Part shown: in pieces, positions 8,713-10,000 of the stretch | How the letters are laid out: each line of letters begins with the position of its first letter | How positions within the stretch are numbered: position 1 is the stretch's first letter | DNA from: Magnetospirillum sp. | Lineage (GTDB): Bacteria; Pseudomonadota; Alphaproteobacteria; Rhodospirillales; Magnetospirillaceae | DNA length: 10,000 nt | NCBI GenBank assembly: GCA_020217035.1 | Contig: JAIWOG010000268.1 | Coordinates: 1-10,000, forward strand | Reading direction: 5' to 3' | Position numbers and translations under genes: made by a program | The notes under the pieces: model-generated | Databases searched by the model: none | Told to the model about the DNA's origin: nothing | What the model saw: only the letters and a program-made list of their open reading frames with translations

Positions 8713-9312
8713 CTAAAGCGATCCCCCCAGCACGCCCTTGGTGGACGGCACCGCGTCGGCCTTGCGCGGGTCGATCTCGATGGCGGAACGCACGGCGCGG
8801 GCCAGCGCCTTGAAGCAGGCCTCGATGATGTGGTGGTTGTTCTCGCCGTACAGGCATTCCACGTGCAGGGTGGCGCCGGCGGCTTGGGCGAAAGCCTGGA
8901 ACCATTCCTTGAACAATTCGGTGTCCATGTCGCCCAGCTTGTCGCGACGGAAATCCACCTTCCACACCAGATAGGGGCGGTTGGAAAAGTCGATGGCGAC
9001 GCGGGCCAGGGTCTCGTCCATGGGCACGTAAGCGTGGCCATAACGGTTGATGCCCTTGCGGTCGCCCAACGCCTTGGCCAAAGCCGTGCCGATGGCGATG
9101 CCCGAATCCTCGGTGGTGTGGTGGGCGTCGATGTGCAGGTCGCCGTCGGCCTTGACGTCCAGGTCGATCAGCGAATGCCGCGACAACTGGTCCAGCATGT
9201 GGTCCAGGAAACCGATGCCGGTGTCGATGGTGTATATGCCGGTGCCGTCCAGGTTGACGGCCACCTCGATGCTGGTTTCGTTGGTCTTGCGCTCGACGCG
9301 GGCTTTGCGCAT
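8713..9312 (-). CDS. hisB: imidazoleglycerol-phosphate dehydratase HisB (monofunctional)
   Basis: The 199-residue protein dehydrates imidazole glycerol phosphate to imidazole acetol phosphate and uses manganese. Metal-binding motifs are FLDHML (35-40), DAHHTTED (62-69) and [10 protein letters not shown] (156-165). The C-terminus [14 protein letters not shown] is standard. It lacks the N-terminal HAD-type histidinol-phosphatase domain of the bifunctional enterobacterial HisB, so another protein must supply that step. ATG 9312 has GGAG eight bases upstream. It is the first gene of the operon in this window; hisH follows after one base. Confidence 0.97.
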   Translation of the reverse strand: MRKARVERKTNETSIEVAVNLDGTGIYTIDTGIGFLDHMLDQLSRHSLIDLDVKADGDLHIDAHHTTEDSGIAIGTALAKALGDRKGINRYGHAYVPMDETLARVAIDFSNRPYLVWKVDFRRDKLGDMDTELFKEWFQAFAQAAGATLHVECLYGENNHHIIEACFKALARAVRSAIEIDPRKADAVPSTKGVLGGSL

Positions 9313-9371
9313 GGAACAGGCTCCCGAATTTAAGACCCTTCAGATATCAGGAATGGCGCAGACGCACCAGA

Positions 9372-9399
9372 CTTCCCTTTTCGTCATTTCCCCCCATAT
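9372..9399 (+). promoter_or_regulatory. possible sigma-32 (RpoH) promoter of hslV
   Basis: CCCCATAT at 9392-9399 fits the E. coli sigma-32 -10 consensus CCCCATNT exactly. CTTCCC at 9372-9377 matches the first three bases of CTTGAA, with a 14-base spacer. HslVU operons are known heat-shock genes in E. coli, which supports the reading. The poor second half of the -35 is the weak point. Confidence 0.5.
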
Positions 9400-9409
9400 G
9401 GGCTATCAT
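9381..9409 (+). promoter_or_regulatory. possible sigma-70 promoter of hslV
   Basis: TATCAT at 9404-9409 matches five of six bases of TATAAT. TCGTCA at 9381-9386 matches four of six of TTGACA, with a 17-base spacer. It overlaps the heat-shock-type boxes, so the two could be alternative or mutually exclusive promoters. The leader to the ATG would be about 30 bases. Confidence 0.4.
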
Positions 9410-9444
9410 CCCGGCGTTTTCCGCCCTCTTTCTGGATTTTTCCC

Positions 9445-9987
9445 ATGTCCGATCTTCCTTCCTGGCACGGCACCACCATTCTTTCGGTGCGCAAGAACGG
9501 CCGTGTGGTCATCGCCGGCGACGGCCAGGTATCCCTGGGCCAAACGGTGATCAAGGCCAACGCCCGCAAGGTGCGCCGCATCGGGGCCAATTCCGACATC
9601 CTGGTCGGCTTCGCCGGCGCCACCGCCGACGCCTTCACCTTGTTGGAACGTCTGGAAGGCAAGCTGGAGAAGCATCCCGGCCAGTTGACGCGGGCCTGCG
9701 TCGAGCTGGCCAAGGACTGGCGCACCGACCGCTACCTGCGTCGCCTTGAAGCCATGATGGCGGTGGCCGATCGCGAAGTGTCGCTGGTGCTGACCGGCCA
9801 GGGCGACGTGCTGGAACCGGCCGACGGCATCATCGGCATCGGCTCGGGGGGCAATTACGCCCTGGCCGCCGCCCGGGCGCTGATCGACATGGACGTGGAC
9901 GCCGAGGCCATCGTCAGGAAATCCATGGCGGTGGCGGCGGATATCTGCGTCTACACCAACACCAACATCATCGTCGAAAGCCTGTAA
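9445..9987 (+). CDS. hslV: HslV (ClpQ) peptidase subunit of the HslVU protease
   Basis: The 180-residue protein is a proteasome beta-type N-terminal threonine peptidase that forms a dodecamer driven by the HslU ATPase. The N-terminus MSDLPSWHG is a short propeptide; cleavage before T10 exposes [36 protein letters not shown] (21-46) carries the conserved G-D-G-Q-V motif and the lysine expected near the active site. [29 protein letters not shown] and the C-terminal NTNIIVESL are typical. ATG 9445 gives the standard propeptide length; the Shine-Dalgarno is weak (TGGA). hslU appears to start three bases after the TAA. Confidence 0.97.
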   Translation: MSDLPSWHGTTILSVRKNGRVVIAGDGQVSLGQTVIKANARKVRRIGANSDILVGFAGATADAFTLLERLEGKLEKHPGQLTRACVELAKDWRTDRYLRRLEAMMAVADREVSLVLTGQGDVLEPADGIIGIGSGGNYALAAARALIDMDVDAEAIVRKSMAVAADICVYTNTNIIVESL

Positions 9988-9990
9988 GCC

Positions 9991-10000
9991 ATGAGCGCCA
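9991..10000 (+). CDS. hslU: start of probable hslU (ATPase of HslVU), cut by the window end
   Basis: Only ATGAGCGCCA is visible, encoding Met-Ser-Ala. The identity is inferred from position: hslU nearly always follows hslV in one operon, and the gap here is three bases. The sequence itself cannot prove it. Confidence 0.6.

Larger units (their letters stand above)
9313..9444. promoter_or_regulatory. 132-base divergent promoter region, hisB / hslV
   Basis: The region separates the first his gene (-) from hslV (+) and must hold promoters for both. The hslV side has the boxes listed separately. On the hisB side, TTAAAT on the minus strand (9333-9328) weakly resembles a -10 box but has no matching -35. 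A GATATC palindrome lies at 9343-9348. I saw no his-type leader peptide or attenuator: no histidine-rich short frame precedes hisB. Confidence 0.6.

Noticed and set aside
8712..9041. Longer hisH reading frame starting at 9041
   Set aside because: The extension lies antiphase within hisB and is Pro/Arg/Ser-rich; HisH begins at [12 protein letters not shown].

Overview
The window looks like chromosomal DNA of a GC-rich alphaproteobacterium, probably a Rhodospirillales member close to Magnetospirillum. This rests on high GC in the conserved genes (38 and 41 of 60 bases in two rows I counted, from 3301 and 7501), on a his gene cluster ending in hisE and a HIT-family gene, and on an Atm1-type ABC transporter. 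The genus is inferred from remembered gene style, not from a search.

Left part (1-3841): the 3' part of a class I methyltransferase gene (+) meets a minus-strand gene at back-to-back stop codons. That minus-strand gene encodes an unusual protein: an N-terminal receiver-like domain, a long Pro-rich and charged linker, and C-terminal pentapeptide repeats. A 96-base divergent gap follows, then a complete Atm1-type half-size ABC exporter (+).

Middle part (3838-5250): three small, overlapping minus-strand genes of visibly lower GC (28 to 33 of 60 bases in the four rows counted). The first product has a C-terminal part resembling HigB/RelE-type toxins, the second is an Xre-type helix-turn-helix protein, and the third is a conserved hypothetical protein. 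Gene order and overlaps resemble a toxin-first toxin-antitoxin locus with an extra third gene. This is the most likely place for something undescribed in the window.

Right part (5323-9312): a compact minus-strand histidine operon, in transcription order hisB, hisH, hisA, hisF, a class I methyltransferase, hisE, and a HinT-like HIT gene. HisH and HisF form the imidazole glycerol phosphate synthase, HisA supplies its substrate, HisB takes the next step, and HisE acts early in the pathway. The methyltransferase sits between hisF and hisE and has no known role in the pathway. hisG, hisD, hisI and hisC are not here.

Far right (9313-10000): a 132-base divergent promoter region separates hisB from hslV (+), the peptidase subunit of the HslVU protease. 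The first codons of a probable hslU follow. A heat-shock-type -10 box lies upstream of hslV. I found no rRNA, tRNA, CRISPR array or insertion sequence.
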